DNA from: Pseudomonas asturiensis
Lineage (GTDB): Bacteria > Pseudomonadota > Gammaproteobacteria > Pseudomonadales > Pseudomonadaceae
DNA: 64,000 nucleotides
Direction of reading: 5' to 3'
NCBI RefSeq assembly: GCF_900143095.1
Contig: NZ_FRDA01000005.1
Location: 353,889 to 417,888, forward strand
Below the pieces are notes generated by a model that worked only from the letters and a program-made list of their open reading frames with translations, was not told where the DNA came from and did no database searches. This document shows positions 8,766-18,350 of the stretch, one piece after another. Position 1 is the first letter of the stretch; every line of letters begins with the position of its first letter. The position numbers and the translations under genes were made by a program.

Positions 8766-9734
8766 ATGGCCGTGCAAGACCTGCTGTCCCAGGATGAGAT
8801 CGACGCGCTGCTGCATGGCGTTGACGATGGTATGGTCCCGACCGAAAGCGCCAGCGAGCCCGGCAGCGTCAAAAGTTATGACCTGACCAGTCAGGACCGG
8901 ATCGTGCGGGGTCGCATGCCGACCCTGGAAATGATCAACGAGCGATTCGCCCGTTACACCCGCATCAGCATGTTCAACCTGTTGCGCCGTTCGGCGGATG
9001 TGGCCGTGGGCGGCGTGCAGGTGATGAAATTCGGTGAGTACGTGCATTCGCTGTACGTGCCCACCAGCCTCAATCTGGCCAAGATCAAGCCACTGCGCGG
9101 AACGGCTTTGTTCATTCTCGACGCCAAGCTGGTGTTCAAACTGGTGGATAACTTCTTCGGCGGCGATGGCCGTCACGCGAAGATCGAAGGTCGTGAATTC
9201 ACGCCCACCGAACTGCGCGTGGTGCGCATGGTGCTGGATCAGGCGTTCATCGACTTGAAGGAAGCCTGGCAGGCGATCATGGAAGTGAACTTCGAGTACA
9301 TCAACTCCGAAGTGAACCCGGCCATGGCCAACATCGTCGGGCCGAGCGAGGCCGTGGTGATTTCCACTTTCCACATCGAGCTCGATGGCGGTGGCGGCGA
9401 CCTGCACGTGACCATGCCGTACTCGATGATCGAGCCGATCCGCGAAATGCTCGACGCCGGTTTCCAGTCGGATCTGGACGACCAGGACGAGCGTTGGGTC
9501 AACGCGCTCAAGGAGGACGTGCTGGATGTCAACGTGCCGTTGAATACCACCATTGCTCAACGGCAGTTGCCGCTGCGCGACATTCTGCACATGCGTCCTG
9601 GCGACGTGATCCCGATAGAGCTTTCCGACTCGCTGGTCATGCGCGCCAACGGCGTGCCGTCCTTCAAGGTCAAGCTGGGCTCGCACAAGGGCAAGATGGC
9701 CCTGCAGGTCATCGAACCCATAGCGCGACGCTGA
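8766..9734 (+). CDS. fliM: Flagellar motor switch protein FliM
   Basis: 322 residues. FliM is the C-ring subunit that binds phosphorylated CheY. The N-terminal peptide DLLSQDEIDALLHGV is the conserved CheY-P binding segment; the CheC-like middle domain (about 50-230) and the SpoA C-terminal domain (about 250-320) follow, including LRDILHMRPGDVIPIEL. The short acidic N-terminal segment is of the same general type as the repeated motifs seen in CheA in this window. Confidence 0.98.
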   Translation: MAVQDLLSQDEIDALLHGVDDGMVPTESASEPGSVKSYDLTSQDRIVRGRMPTLEMINERFARYTRISMFNLLRRSADVAVGGVQVMKFGEYVHSLYVPTSLNLAKIKPLRGTALFILDAKLVFKLVDNFFGGDGRHAKIEGREFTPTELRVVRMVLDQAFIDLKEAWQAIMEVNFEYINSEVNPAMANIVGPSEAVVISTFHIELDGGGGDLHVTMPYSMIEPIREMLDAGFQSDLDDQDERWVNALKEDVLDVNVPLNTTIAQRQLPLRDILHMRPGDVIPIELSDSLVMRANGVPSFKVKLGSHKGKMALQVIEPIARR

Positions 9735-9796
9735 CCTGTCAGGATGGCGTTGCAACTTTATTGCGTAACTGAATCATTGCTCGCAGAGGATTACCG

Positions 9797-10258
9797 ATGG
9801 CTGATGAAAACGATATGACGTCTGCTGAAGATCAGGCACTGGCCGATGAGTGGGCTGCGGCGCTGGGTGAAGCAGGTGAGGGCGGTCAGGCTGATATCGA
9901 CGCGCTGTTGGCAGCCGATGCCGGGAACTCGACCAGTCGCCTGACCATGGAAGAGTTTGGCAGCGTGCCGAAAAACACGGCGCCTGTGACGCTGGACGGT
10001 CCCAACCTGGACGTGATTCTGGATATTCCGGTGTCGATTTCCATGGAAGTGGGCAGCACCGATATCAACATCCGCAACCTGTTGCAGCTCAACCAGGGCT
10101 CGGTCATCGAACTGGATCGTCTGGCAGGTGAGCCGCTGGATGTGCTGGTCAACGGCACGCTGATCGCCCATGGCGAGGTGGTTGTGGTCAACGAGAAGTT
10201 CGGCATCCGTCTCACCGACGTGATAAGCCCGAGTGAACGCATCAAGAAGCTGCGCTAA
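9797..10258 (+). CDS. fliN: Flagellar motor switch protein FliN
   Basis: 153 residues. The C-terminal SpoA domain (about 75-150; LDVILDIPVSISMEVGSTDI, and VVNEKFGIRLTDVISPSER) is the FliN core that forms the base of the C-ring and binds FliH. The N-terminal 70 residues are acidic and variable. Its TAA is followed at once by the fliO ATG. Confidence 0.97.
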   Translation: MADENDMTSAEDQALADEWAAALGEAGEGGQADIDALLAADAGNSTSRLTMEEFGSVPKNTAPVTLDGPNLDVILDIPVSISMEVGSTDINIRNLLQLNQGSVIELDRLAGEPLDVLVNGTLIAHGEVVVVNEKFGIRLTDVISPSERIKKLR

Positions 10259-10696
10259 ATGAAGCGGTTAATGGCGCTGTTGCCGCTCCTGCCTTCGTTG
10301 GTGTGGGCGGCCGAACCGGTTGCACAGGCAGGTCCTGCGGTGGCCAATACTGTCACCGGCGGGATGGGCGGGCAGGTCGCGCAGTTGCTGTTCGGCCTGT
10401 TGTTGGTGGTCGGTCTGATCTTCGTACTGGCGTGGGTCATGCGTCGGGTGCAGCGGGTCGGGCCGAACAACAGCCAGGTTATCGAACTGGTGAGCTCTCG
10501 GGCTATCGGGCCGCGTGATCGTCTGGTCCTGGTTCAGGTGGGCGGTGAGCAGGTTCTGCTGGGGATCACCCCTGGCAACATCACCACCCTGCATGTGCTC
10601 AAGGAGCCTGTGCAGGTACCGGTCCGTGAACAGACCACGCCTGAGTTCGCTCAGCGTCTGCTGGAATTGATGGGCAAGGATAAGGACAAGAAGTAA
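10259..10696 (+). CDS. fliO: Flagellar biosynthesis protein FliO
   Basis: 145 residues. A signal-like N-terminus ([17 protein letters not shown]), then a membrane span at about 35-57 ([20 protein letters not shown]) and a small cytoplasmic domain. FliO helps assemble the FliP ring of the export gate. It starts directly after the fliN stop and overlaps the fliP start by one base. Confidence 0.93.
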   Translation: MKRLMALLPLLPSLVWAAEPVAQAGPAVANTVTGGMGGQVAQLLFGLLLVVGLIFVLAWVMRRVQRVGPNNSQVIELVSSRAIGPRDRLVLVQVGGEQVLLGITPGNITTLHVLKEPVQVPVREQTTPEFAQRLLELMGKDKDKK

Positions 10697-11448
10697 TGGG
10701 CGCCTTGCGTTTGCTGATACTGCTGCTGGTGGCAATGGCCGCGCCTGTTGCGTTGGCGGCCGATCCGCTGTCGATCCCGGCGATCACGCTGTCCAATGGC
10801 GCCAACGGGCAGCAGGAGTATTCGGTCAGTCTGCAGATCCTGCTGATCATGACCGCGCTGAGCTTCATCCCGGCGTTCGTGATGCTGATGACCAGTTTCA
10901 CGCGGATCATCATTGTCTTTTCGATTCTGCGTCAGGCCCTGGGCTTGCAGCAGACCCCGTCGAACCAGATTCTGACCGGCATGGCGCTGTTTCTGACCAT
11001 GTTCATCATGGCGCCGGTCTTTGATCGGGTGAATCAGGATGCCTTGCAGCCTTATCTGGCCGAGCAGTTGACGGCGCAGGATGCGGTCGCCAAGGCGCAG
11101 GTGCCGATCAAGGATTTCATGCTGGCGCAGACACGTACCAGCGACCTTGAGCTGTTCATGCGCCTGTCCAAGCGTACTGACATTGCGTCTCCAGATGCCG
11201 CGCCGCTGACCATTCTGGTTCCGGCCTTTGTGATCTCCGAGCTGAAAACCGCGTTCCAGATCGGCTTCATGATCTTTATTCCGTTTCTGATCATCGACCT
11301 GGTCGTGGCCAGTGTGCTGATGGCCATGGGTATGATGATGCTGTCGCCGCTGATCATTTCCCTGCCGTTCAAGATCATGCTGTTTGTGCTGGTGGATGGC
11401 TGGGCGCTGATCGTCGGCACATTGGCTGGCAGTTTTGGTGGCGTATGA
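10696..11448 (+). CDS. fliP: Flagellar type III export gate protein FliP
   Basis: 250 residues with an N-terminal signal peptide and four membrane spans, the standard FliP layout. Strongly conserved stretches are visible: [19 protein letters not shown] (about 67-86) and the C-terminal [20 protein letters not shown]. FliP forms the pentamer of the FliPQR export channel. fliQ follows 25 bases downstream. Confidence 0.98.
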   Translation: MGALRLLILLLVAMAAPVALAADPLSIPAITLSNGANGQQEYSVSLQILLIMTALSFIPAFVMLMTSFTRIIIVFSILRQALGLQQTPSNQILTGMALFLTMFIMAPVFDRVNQDALQPYLAEQLTAQDAVAKAQVPIKDFMLAQTRTSDLELFMRLSKRTDIASPDAAPLTILVPAFVISELKTAFQIGFMIFIPFLIIDLVVASVLMAMGMMMLSPLIISLPFKIMLFVLVDGWALIVGTLAGSFGGV

Positions 11449-11473
11449 ATCGTTTTGCTGAGGAGTCTGCCCG

Positions 11474-11743
11474 ATGACGCCGGAAGTAGCGGTCGATCTG
11501 TTTCGTGAGGCGTTGTGGCTGACCACGGTGCTGGTTGCGATTCTTGTGGTGCCGAGCCTGATCTGCGGTCTGTTGGTGGCCATGTTTCAGGCGGCCACCC
11601 AGATCAACGAACAGACCCTGAGCTTTCTGCCGCGCCTGATTGTCATGTTGGTGACGCTCATCGTGATCGGCCCCTGGCTGTTGAAAATTTTCATGGAATA
11701 CATGCTGTCGCTGTACAACAGTATTCCGACACTGATCGGTTAA
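11474..11743 (+). CDS. fliQ: Flagellar export gate protein FliQ
   Basis: 89 residues with two hydrophobic hairpin helices (about 14-38 and 52-74), the normal size and topology. The conserved FQAATQINEQTLSFLPR loop lies between them. FliQ packs around the FliP/FliR core of the export channel. Confidence 0.97.
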   Translation: MTPEVAVDLFREALWLTTVLVAILVVPSLICGLLVAMFQAATQINEQTLSFLPRLIVMLVTLIVIGPWLLKIFMEYMLSLYNSIPTLIG

Positions 11744-11749
11744 CGCTGC

Positions 11750-12535
11750 GTGCAGCCGATGCTGGCGCTGACCGACACCCAGATCAGTACCTGGGTTGCG
11801 AGCTTCATGCTGCCCCTGTTTCGCATCGTTGCGTTGCTGATGACCATGCCGATCATTGGCACCACGCTGGTCCCCCGACGTGTACGCCTTTACTTTGCGG
11901 TTGCCGTCACCGTGGTCGTGGCCCCGGTGTTGCCTGCTATGCCGCCGGTGCAAGCTCTCGATCTCAGCGCGCTGCTGCTGATTGGCGAGCAGATCATTAT
12001 CGGTGCCGGGCTCGGGCTCTCGTTGCAGTTGTTCTTTCACGCCTTTGTGGTGGCCGGGCAGATCATCTCGACGCAGATGGGCATGGGCTTCGCGTCGATG
12101 GTCGACCCCACCAACGGCGTTTCGTCGGCCACCATCGGGCAGTTTTTCACCATGCTCGTGACGCTGCTGTTTCTGGCCATGAACGGCCATCTGGTGGTGC
12201 TGGAAATCCTGGTCGAGAGCTTTACGACCATGCCGGTGGGCAGCGGTCTGCTGGTCAATAATTTCTGGGAACTGGCGAACGGGCTTGGCTGGGTGCTCAG
12301 TTCCGGCCTCAGGCTGGTGCTGCCGGCGATCACTGCACTGCTGATCATCAACATCGCGTTCGGTGTGATGACGCGCGCCGCACCGCAGCTCAATATCTTT
12401 TCCATTGGTTTTCCGCTGACACTGGTGCTGGGCATGGTCATTCTATGGATGACCATGGGCGACATTCTCAACCAGTATCAGCCCATGGCCGTCGAGGCCC
12501 TGCAAGCGGTGCGCGACATGGTGAGGGCTCGTTGA
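11750..12535 (+). CDS. fliR: Flagellar export gate protein FliR
   Basis: 261 residues from a GTG at 11750, six bases after fliQ. Six hydrophobic segments and the family motif GASMVDP-like stretch (GFASMVDPTNG, about 105-115) are visible. FliR is the single-copy plug-side subunit of the FliP5Q4R1 channel. It ends two bases before flhB; in some bacteria fliR and flhB are fused, and this tight spacing reflects that partnership. Confidence 0.97.
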   Translation: MQPMLALTDTQISTWVASFMLPLFRIVALLMTMPIIGTTLVPRRVRLYFAVAVTVVVAPVLPAMPPVQALDLSALLLIGEQIIIGAGLGLSLQLFFHAFVVAGQIISTQMGMGFASMVDPTNGVSSATIGQFFTMLVTLLFLAMNGHLVVLEILVESFTTMPVGSGLLVNNFWELANGLGWVLSSGLRLVLPAITALLIINIAFGVMTRAAPQLNIFSIGFPLTLVLGMVILWMTMGDILNQYQPMAVEALQAVRDMVRAR

Positions 12536-12536
12536 G

Positions 12537-13673
12537 ATGGCAGAAAACGAGAATGGCCAGGACAAGACAGAAGACCCCACGGAGAAAAAGGTCCGGGACT
12601 CCCGGGCCGAAGGTCAGATTGCGCGCTCCAAGGAACTGACCACGCTGGTGGTAATGCTGATGGGCGCGGGCGGGCTGTTGATGTTCGGCGGTGGCATTGC
12701 GCACATGATGTTCGAGCTGATGCGCGACAACTTCACCATCACCCGCGAAACGATCATGGATCAGGACTACATGGGCAAGGCGTTGCTCAGTTCCGGTCTG
12801 CACGCCCTGATAGTCGTACTGCCGTTTCTGATTGCCATGCTCGTTGCTGCGCTGGTCGGCCCGATCATGTTGGGCGGCTGGCTGTTTGCAACCAAATCGC
12901 TGGCCCCCAAGTTCAGCCGGATGAATCCGGCGGCGGGGCTCAAGCGCATGTTCTCGCCCCATGCGCTGGTCGAGCTGCTCAAGTCGTTCGCCAAGTTTCT
13001 GATCATTCTTGCGGTTGCCCTGGTGGTGCTGGGCAAGGAGCGTAACGACCTGGTGGCGATCGCGCACGAGCCTTTGGAGCAGGCCATCATTCACAGCCTT
13101 CAGGTGGTGGGCTGGAGTAGCTTCTGGATGGCCTGCGGCCTGATATTCATTGCAGCTGCCGATGTGCCGTTCGTGTTGTGGGAAGCGCACAAGAAGCTGC
13201 TGATGACCAAGCAGGAAGTGCGTGACGAACACAAGAACAGCGAAGGCAGTCCCGAGATCAAGCAGCGCATTCGTCAGCTGCAACGCGAGATGTCCCAGCG
13301 CAGGATGATGGCCTCGATCCCCGAGGCGGACGTGATCATCACCAACCCGACCCACTTTGCCGTGGCGCTCAAATACGATCCCGAGCAGGGCGGGGCGCCG
13401 ATGCTGTTGGCCAAAGGCACCGACCTCGTGGCCTTGAAGATCCGCGAAATCGGCGCGCACAACCAGATCCTGATCCTGGAGTCGCCTGGTCTGGCGCGTT
13501 CTATCTATTACAGCACCGAGCTGGATCAGGAGATCCCGGCGGGGCTGTATCTGGCTGTGGCGCAGGTGTTGGCCTACGTGTATCAGATCCGTCAGTACCA
13601 TGCGGGCCAGGGCAAGCGGCCCGATCCGCTGGGCGATATCACGATTCCGCCAGATCTGCAGCGCGATTCCTGA
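12537..13673 (+). CDS. flhB: Flagellar export switch protein FlhB
   Basis: 378 residues. The N-terminus (GQDKTEDPTEKKVRDSRAEG) is diagnostic, four membrane spans follow (between about 30 and 210), and the cytoplasmic domain contains the autocleavage NPTH motif (IITNPTHFAVAL, about residue 265). Cleavage at NPTH together with FliK switches export specificity. It is the last gene of the fliL operon; the gap before flhA holds a new promoter. Confidence 0.98.
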   Translation: MAENENGQDKTEDPTEKKVRDSRAEGQIARSKELTTLVVMLMGAGGLLMFGGGIAHMMFELMRDNFTITRETIMDQDYMGKALLSSGLHALIVVLPFLIAMLVAALVGPIMLGGWLFATKSLAPKFSRMNPAAGLKRMFSPHALVELLKSFAKFLIILAVALVVLGKERNDLVAIAHEPLEQAIIHSLQVVGWSSFWMACGLIFIAAADVPFVLWEAHKKLLMTKQEVRDEHKNSEGSPEIKQRIRQLQREMSQRRMMASIPEADVIITNPTHFAVALKYDPEQGGAPMLLAKGTDLVALKIREIGAHNQILILESPGLARSIYYSTELDQEIPAGLYLAVAQVLAYVYQIRQYHAGQGKRPDPLGDITIPPDLQRDS

Positions 13674-13852
13674 TAGCACTCGGTTTCGCCGTCAACATCG
13701 GGCGTTCAGGCGCGGCTTGCTGGCGTTGGCGCCAGCCCGGTCGCAGGCGTGTCACCTGATCAGCCGGATATTCTGCTCCGCCTCCCGCAATGCCTGTCTC
13801 TTACCTCTGTTTTTTTGCGTTTTGTGCCTGCAATTGCTGGCTTTCGTAAAGT

Positions 13853-13868
13853 TGGACAGCTTCTTGCA
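13853..13868 (+). promoter_or_regulatory. Sigma-54 (-24/-12) promoter of flhA
   Basis: TGGACAGCTTCTTGCA has the invariant GG and GC elements with the right 10-base gap and a perfect TTGCA -12 box; the -24 box departs from consensus at two or three positions. Predicted start is near 13880, about 50 bases before the flhA GTG. The remaining flhB-flhA gap (13674-13931) shows no gene. Confidence 0.68.
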
Positions 13869-13931
13869 ATAGGTCAGTTCAAGGTCGCCTAAGGCGTCAA
13901 AGTTTTGATCTAGTGCGCAGGTAAAGAATCA

Positions 13932-16061
13932 GTGGAACGCTCTCAGATATTCAGTAGCGCACGCAGCAATATCGCAGGCCTGGGCCGTGGCCAGTTGGGC
14001 GTGCCGCTGTTGTTGCTGATCATGTTGGCAATGATGATGTTGCCGATTCCGCCGTTCCTGCTGGACGTGCTGTTCACGTTCAACATCGCATTGTCCATCG
14101 TTGTGCTGCTGGTCTGTGTGTACGCCCTGCGGCCGCTGGATTTCTCGGTTTTCCCTACCATTCTGCTGGTCGCCACGCTGCTGCGTCTGGCCCTGAACGT
14201 CGCATCGACCCGTGTGGTCATGCTGCACGGCCAGGACGGGCACGCTGCTGCGGGCAAGGTGATCCAGGCCTTCGGTGAGGTGGTGATCGGCGGTAACTAT
14301 GTCGTCGGTATCGTGGTGTTCGCGATTCTGATGATCATCAACTTCGTGGTAATCACCAAGGGTGCCGGGCGTATTTCCGAGGTGAGCGCACGCTTTACCC
14401 TTGATGCGATGCCAGGCAAGCAGATGGCAATCGACGCCGACCTCAACGCCGGCCTCATCGATCAGCCGGAAGCCAAGCGCCGTCGTGCTGAAGTGGCCGG
14501 GGAGGCCGAGTTTTACGGTTCCATGGACGGTGCCAGCAAGTTCGTGCGCGGCGATGCGATTGCCGGTTTGCTGATTCTGTTCATCAACCTCATTGGCGGC
14601 ATGCTGGTCGGCATCCTGCAACACAACATGACTTTTGGCGACGCAGGCCGTGTTTATACCTTGCTGACCATCGGTGACGGTTTGGTGGCGCAATTGCCAT
14701 CACTGCTGCTGTCCACTGCCGCCGCGATCATGGTGACCCGTGCTTCCGGTTCGGAAGAGATGGGCAAGCTGATCAATCGTCAGATGTTCGCCTCACACAA
14801 GGCGCTGGCGGTATCCGCAGGCATCATGATCGTGATGGGCCTTGTGCCGGGTATGCCGCACTTCGCTTTCATCGGCCTCGGTCTGGTGGCGGCCGGTGGT
14901 GCTTACCTGCTGTGGAAGAAAGAGAACAAGGTGAAAGTCGAGGCGCTGGCCGAGGTTCAGCGTCAACAGGACCTGCTGCCATCGCCAACCCGTATCCAGG
15001 ACTCCAAGGAGCTGGGCTGGGATGACGTCACGCCCATCGACATCATCGGTCTGGAAGTGGGCTATCGCCTGATTCCGCTGGTGGATCGCAATCAGGGTGG
15101 TCAACTGCTGGCGCGGATCAAGGGTGTGCGCAAGAAGCTGTCCCAGGAACTGGGCTTTCTGATGCCCACCGTCCACATTCGCGACAACCTCGATCTGGCG
15201 CCCAGCGCCTACCGCCTGACGCTGATGGGCGTGATCCTGGCCGAGGCCGAGATCTACCCGGATCGCGAGCTGGCGATCAACCCGGGTCAGGTGTTCGGCA
15301 CGCTCAACGGCATCACCGCCAGAGACCCGGCGTTTGGTCTGGAAGCGGTGTGGATTGAAATCAGTCAGCGCAGCCAGGCGCAGTCCCTCGGCTACACCGT
15401 GGTGGACGCCAGCACCGTGGTGGCGACCCACCTCAACCAGATTCTGTACAAGCACTCGCATGAACTGATCGGCCATGAAGAAGTTCAGCAACTGATGCAG
15501 TTGCTCGCCAAGAGCTCGCCGAAGCTGGCTGAGGAGCTGGTGCCGGGTGTGCTGTCGCTGTCGGCGCTGCTCAATGTGCTGCAGGCGCTGCTGGCCGAGC
15601 ATGTGCCGGTGCGTGATATCCGCAGCATCGCCGAGGCCATCGCGAACAACGTCGGGAAGAGTCAAGATACCGCCGCTCTGGTGGCGGTGGTGCGCGTTGG
15701 TTTGAGTCGCGCAATCGTCCAAAGCATTGTAGGCGTTGAGCCGGAGCTGCCTGTCATCACGCTGGAACCAAGGTTGGAACAGATATTGCTCAATAGTTTG
15801 CAGAGGGCTGGTCAGGGTCAGGAAGAAGGCGTTCTTCTTGAGCCGAGTATGGCTGAAAAGCTCCAGCGTTCGTTGATTGAGGCCGCCCAGCGTCAGGAAA
15901 TGCAAGGGTCGCCGGTAATACTCCTGGTAGCGGGTCCGATTCGGGCCATGCTGTCACGATTTGGACGATTGGCTGTACCGAACATGCATGTTCTGGCATA
16001 TCAGGAAATTCCTGACAACAAGCAAGTTACCATCGTAGCGACTGTCGGGCCCAACGGCTGA
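13932..16061 (+). CDS. flhA: Flagellar export gate protein FlhA
   Basis: 709 residues from a GTG at 13932; this start aligns with known Pseudomonas FlhA. Eight membrane segments occupy the first 330 residues and include the FHIPEP signature region (MLPIPPFLLDVLFTFNIALS). The large cytoplasmic domain (about 360-709) forms the nonameric ring that docks chaperone-substrate complexes. It begins a separate transcription unit that probably continues into flhF, 11 bases downstream. Confidence 0.98.
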   Translation: MERSQIFSSARSNIAGLGRGQLGVPLLLLIMLAMMMLPIPPFLLDVLFTFNIALSIVVLLVCVYALRPLDFSVFPTILLVATLLRLALNVASTRVVMLHGQDGHAAAGKVIQAFGEVVIGGNYVVGIVVFAILMIINFVVITKGAGRISEVSARFTLDAMPGKQMAIDADLNAGLIDQPEAKRRRAEVAGEAEFYGSMDGASKFVRGDAIAGLLILFINLIGGMLVGILQHNMTFGDAGRVYTLLTIGDGLVAQLPSLLLSTAAAIMVTRASGSEEMGKLINRQMFASHKALAVSAGIMIVMGLVPGMPHFAFIGLGLVAAGGAYLLWKKENKVKVEALAEVQRQQDLLPSPTRIQDSKELGWDDVTPIDIIGLEVGYRLIPLVDRNQGGQLLARIKGVRKKLSQELGFLMPTVHIRDNLDLAPSAYRLTLMGVILAEAEIYPDRELAINPGQVFGTLNGITARDPAFGLEAVWIEISQRSQAQSLGYTVVDASTVVATHLNQILYKHSHELIGHEEVQQLMQLLAKSSPKLAEELVPGVLSLSALLNVLQALLAEHVPVRDIRSIAEAIANNVGKSQDTAALVAVVRVGLSRAIVQSIVGVEPELPVITLEPRLEQILLNSLQRAGQGQEEGVLLEPSMAEKLQRSLIEAAQRQEMQGSPVILLVAGPIRAMLSRFGRLAVPNMHVLAYQEIPDNKQVTIVATVGPNG

Positions 16062-16072
16062 GGTAGTGAGTC

Positions 16073-17401
16073 ATGCAAGTTAAGCGATTTTTCGCCGCCG
16101 ATATGCGTCAAGCCATGAAGCTGGTTCGCGATGAGCTGGGCGCTGAGGCGGCCATCATTGGCAACCGCCGCATCGCCGGTGGCGTCGAGTTGACCGCCGC
16201 GCTGGATTACAAGCTGTCGGCCCTGGCCCCACGCGTTCCGAACATGGAGCTTGAAGACGAGCTGCGCAAAACCCAGTCGCGCATCGTCTCCGCTCAGGCT
16301 GAATTGAACAACCGCAGCGACAGCGATGCCTCGGTCAATCTTCAGCTGTTTTCCGGCAAGTCGATCAGTGCCGCTGACACGCACATCGAGCCCACGCTCG
16401 AAGAGCCGCCACGCCCGTCCGCTTACGCGCCGACCCCGGCTGCCGAGTCTGCTGGCGGGCAACGTGCCTTCGACTCGATGCGTTCCGAATTGAATGGCCT
16501 GCGCGAGCTGCTGGAAGTCCAGCTGGGCTCTCTGGCCTGGACCCAGTTGCAAGGCAGCCGCCCGCAGCAGGCCAACCTGTGGCGTCGTCTGCAGCGTGTT
16601 GGTCTCTCCGGCCCGCTGTCGCGCGATCTGCTGTCGATGATTCCCGATATCGACGAGCCTCGTCAGGCCTGGCGCATGTTGCTGGCTCACCTGGCGCGGA
16701 TGATCGCCGTACCTGACGTCGAGCCGCTGGAAGAGGGCGGTGTGATCGCCATGGTCGGTCCTGCCGGCATGGGCAAGACCACCACTCTCGCCAAGCTGGC
16801 AGCCCGTTATGTGCTGAAGTACGGCGCACAGAATATTGCACTGGTCAGCATGGACAGTTTTCGCATCGGTGCTCAGGAGCAACTCAAAACGCTGGGCCGG
16901 ATCCTCAATGTACCGGTTACTCACGTCGACCCGGGGCAGTCGCTGGCGCAGGCACTTGAGCCTTTGCTGCGCAAGCGCGTGGTGTTGATCGATACCGCAG
17001 GTCTCCAAGCCAGTGACCCGGCGTTGCGCATGCAGCTCGAAAGCCTGGCAGGTCGCGGTATCAAGGCGCGCAACTACCTGGTGCTGGCGACAACCAGTCA
17101 GAAGCAGGTGTTGACCGCGGCGTATCACAGTTACAAGCGTTGTGGCCTGGCCGGATGCATTCTGACCAAGCTGGATGAAACCGCCAGTCTGGGCGAAGTC
17201 CTGAGCCTGGCGATCAGTCATGAATTACCGGTGGCCTACCTGACTGACGGGCCGCGCATTCCGGACGATCTGCACATTCCCCGCCGTCACCAGTTGGTGA
17301 GTCGTGCAGTGAGTGTGCAGATGCAGGACGAGCCGAGCGAGGAAGCGATGGCTGATATGTTTGCCGACCTCTATCACACACCTGGCAAAAGGGTGGGTTA
17401 A
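16073..17401 (+). CDS. flhF: Flagellar placement GTPase FlhF
   Basis: 442 residues. FlhF is an SRP-type GTPase that sets the polar position of the flagellum. The N-terminal B domain (MQVKRFFAADMRQAMKLVRD) is followed by a variable linker and the NG domain (about 170-430) with G1 motif GPAGMGKTTTLAKLAARY (about residue 226), SMDSFRIGAQEQL and LTKLDETASLGEVL. It works as a pair with FleN, encoded 115 bases downstream. Confidence 0.97.
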   Translation: MQVKRFFAADMRQAMKLVRDELGAEAAIIGNRRIAGGVELTAALDYKLSALAPRVPNMELEDELRKTQSRIVSAQAELNNRSDSDASVNLQLFSGKSISAADTHIEPTLEEPPRPSAYAPTPAAESAGGQRAFDSMRSELNGLRELLEVQLGSLAWTQLQGSRPQQANLWRRLQRVGLSGPLSRDLLSMIPDIDEPRQAWRMLLAHLARMIAVPDVEPLEEGGVIAMVGPAGMGKTTTLAKLAARYVLKYGAQNIALVSMDSFRIGAQEQLKTLGRILNVPVTHVDPGQSLAQALEPLLRKRVVLIDTAGLQASDPALRMQLESLAGRGIKARNYLVLATTSQKQVLTAAYHSYKRCGLAGCILTKLDETASLGEVLSLAISHELPVAYLTDGPRIPDDLHIPRRHQLVSRAVSVQMQDEPSEEAMADMFADLYHTPGKRVG

Positions 17402-17516
17402 GTGATGGATATCATTGAAATGTCCCTGCATCGATGGTCTGCCAGGCATTGTTCGCTCGCGAACGTGCAGCCCCCAATGTGGCTTCGGTCTACGCAAGAC
17501 AAGGTAAAGAAATAAC

Positions 17517-18350
17517 ATGGGCAGCATGCATCCCGTACAGGTTATCGCGGTGACCGGCGGCAAAGGTGGCGTCGGTAAGACTAACGTGTCAGTGAACCTT
17601 TCACTGGCCCTTGCCGAGCTCGGCCGGCGCGTCATGCTGCTGGACGCCGATCTGGGTCTGGCCAACGTTGACGTTCTGCTGGGGCTTACGCCCAAGCGTA
17701 CGCTCGCCGATGTCATAGAAGGTCGTTGCGAGCTGCGTGACGTGCTCTTGCAGGGGCCGGGCGGCGTTCGTATCGTGCCGGCTGCGTCCGGCACCCAGAG
17801 CATGGTTCATCTCTCGCCTGCGCAGCATGCCGGCCTGATCCAGGCGTTCAGCGAGATCGGCGACAACCTCGATGTGCTGGTCATCGACACGGCCGCCGGT
17901 ATCGGTGAGTCGGTCGTCAGCTTCGTACGCGCGGCTCAGGAAGTGCTGCTGGTGGTCTGCGATGAACCGACCTCGATCACCGACGCCTACGCGCTGATCA
18001 AGCTGTTGAACCGCGACTATGGCATGAACCGCTTCCGTGTCCTGGCCAACATGGCCCAGAGCCCGCAGGAAGGTCGCAACCTCTTTGCCAAACTCACGAA
18101 AGTCACGGACCGCTTTCTGGACGTGGCGCTGCAGTATGTAGGTGCCGTGCCGTACGACGAGTGCGTGCGCAAGGCCGTACAGAAGCAGCGTGCCGTCTAC
18201 GAAGCCTTTCCGCGCTCCAAGTGCGCACTGGCATTCAAAGCCATCGCTCAGAAGGTCGACACCTGGCCACTTCCGGCCAACCCACGGGGTCACCTGGAGT
18301 TTTTCGTTGAGCGACTCGTTCACCAGACCAGCGCGGGGCCTGTCCAATGA
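17517..18350 (+). CDS. fleN: Flagellar number regulator FleN (MinD/ParA-type ATPase)
   Basis: 277 residues. The deviant Walker A motif GGKGGVGKTNVSVNL lies at residues about 12-26. FleN antagonises the master regulator FleQ and limits the number of polar flagella. The sequence is close to P. aeruginosa FleN, which is annotated a few residues longer at the N-terminus. The fliA ATG overlaps its stop (ATGA), so FleN and the flagellar sigma factor are translationally coupled. Confidence 0.97.
   Translation: MGSMHPVQVIAVTGGKGGVGKTNVSVNLSLALAELGRRVMLLDADLGLANVDVLLGLTPKRTLADVIEGRCELRDVLLQGPGGVRIVPAASGTQSMVHLSPAQHAGLIQAFSEIGDNLDVLVIDTAAGIGESVVSFVRAAQEVLLVVCDEPTSITDAYALIKLLNRDYGMNRFRVLANMAQSPQEGRNLFAKLTKVTDRFLDVALQYVGAVPYDECVRKAVQKQRAVYEAFPRSKCALAFKAIAQKVDTWPLPANPRGHLEFFVERLVHQTSAGPVQ

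Noticed and set aside
8139..9755. 538-residue minus-strand open frame across fliL and fliM
   Set aside because: Shadow of fliL and fliM; no start context or motif.
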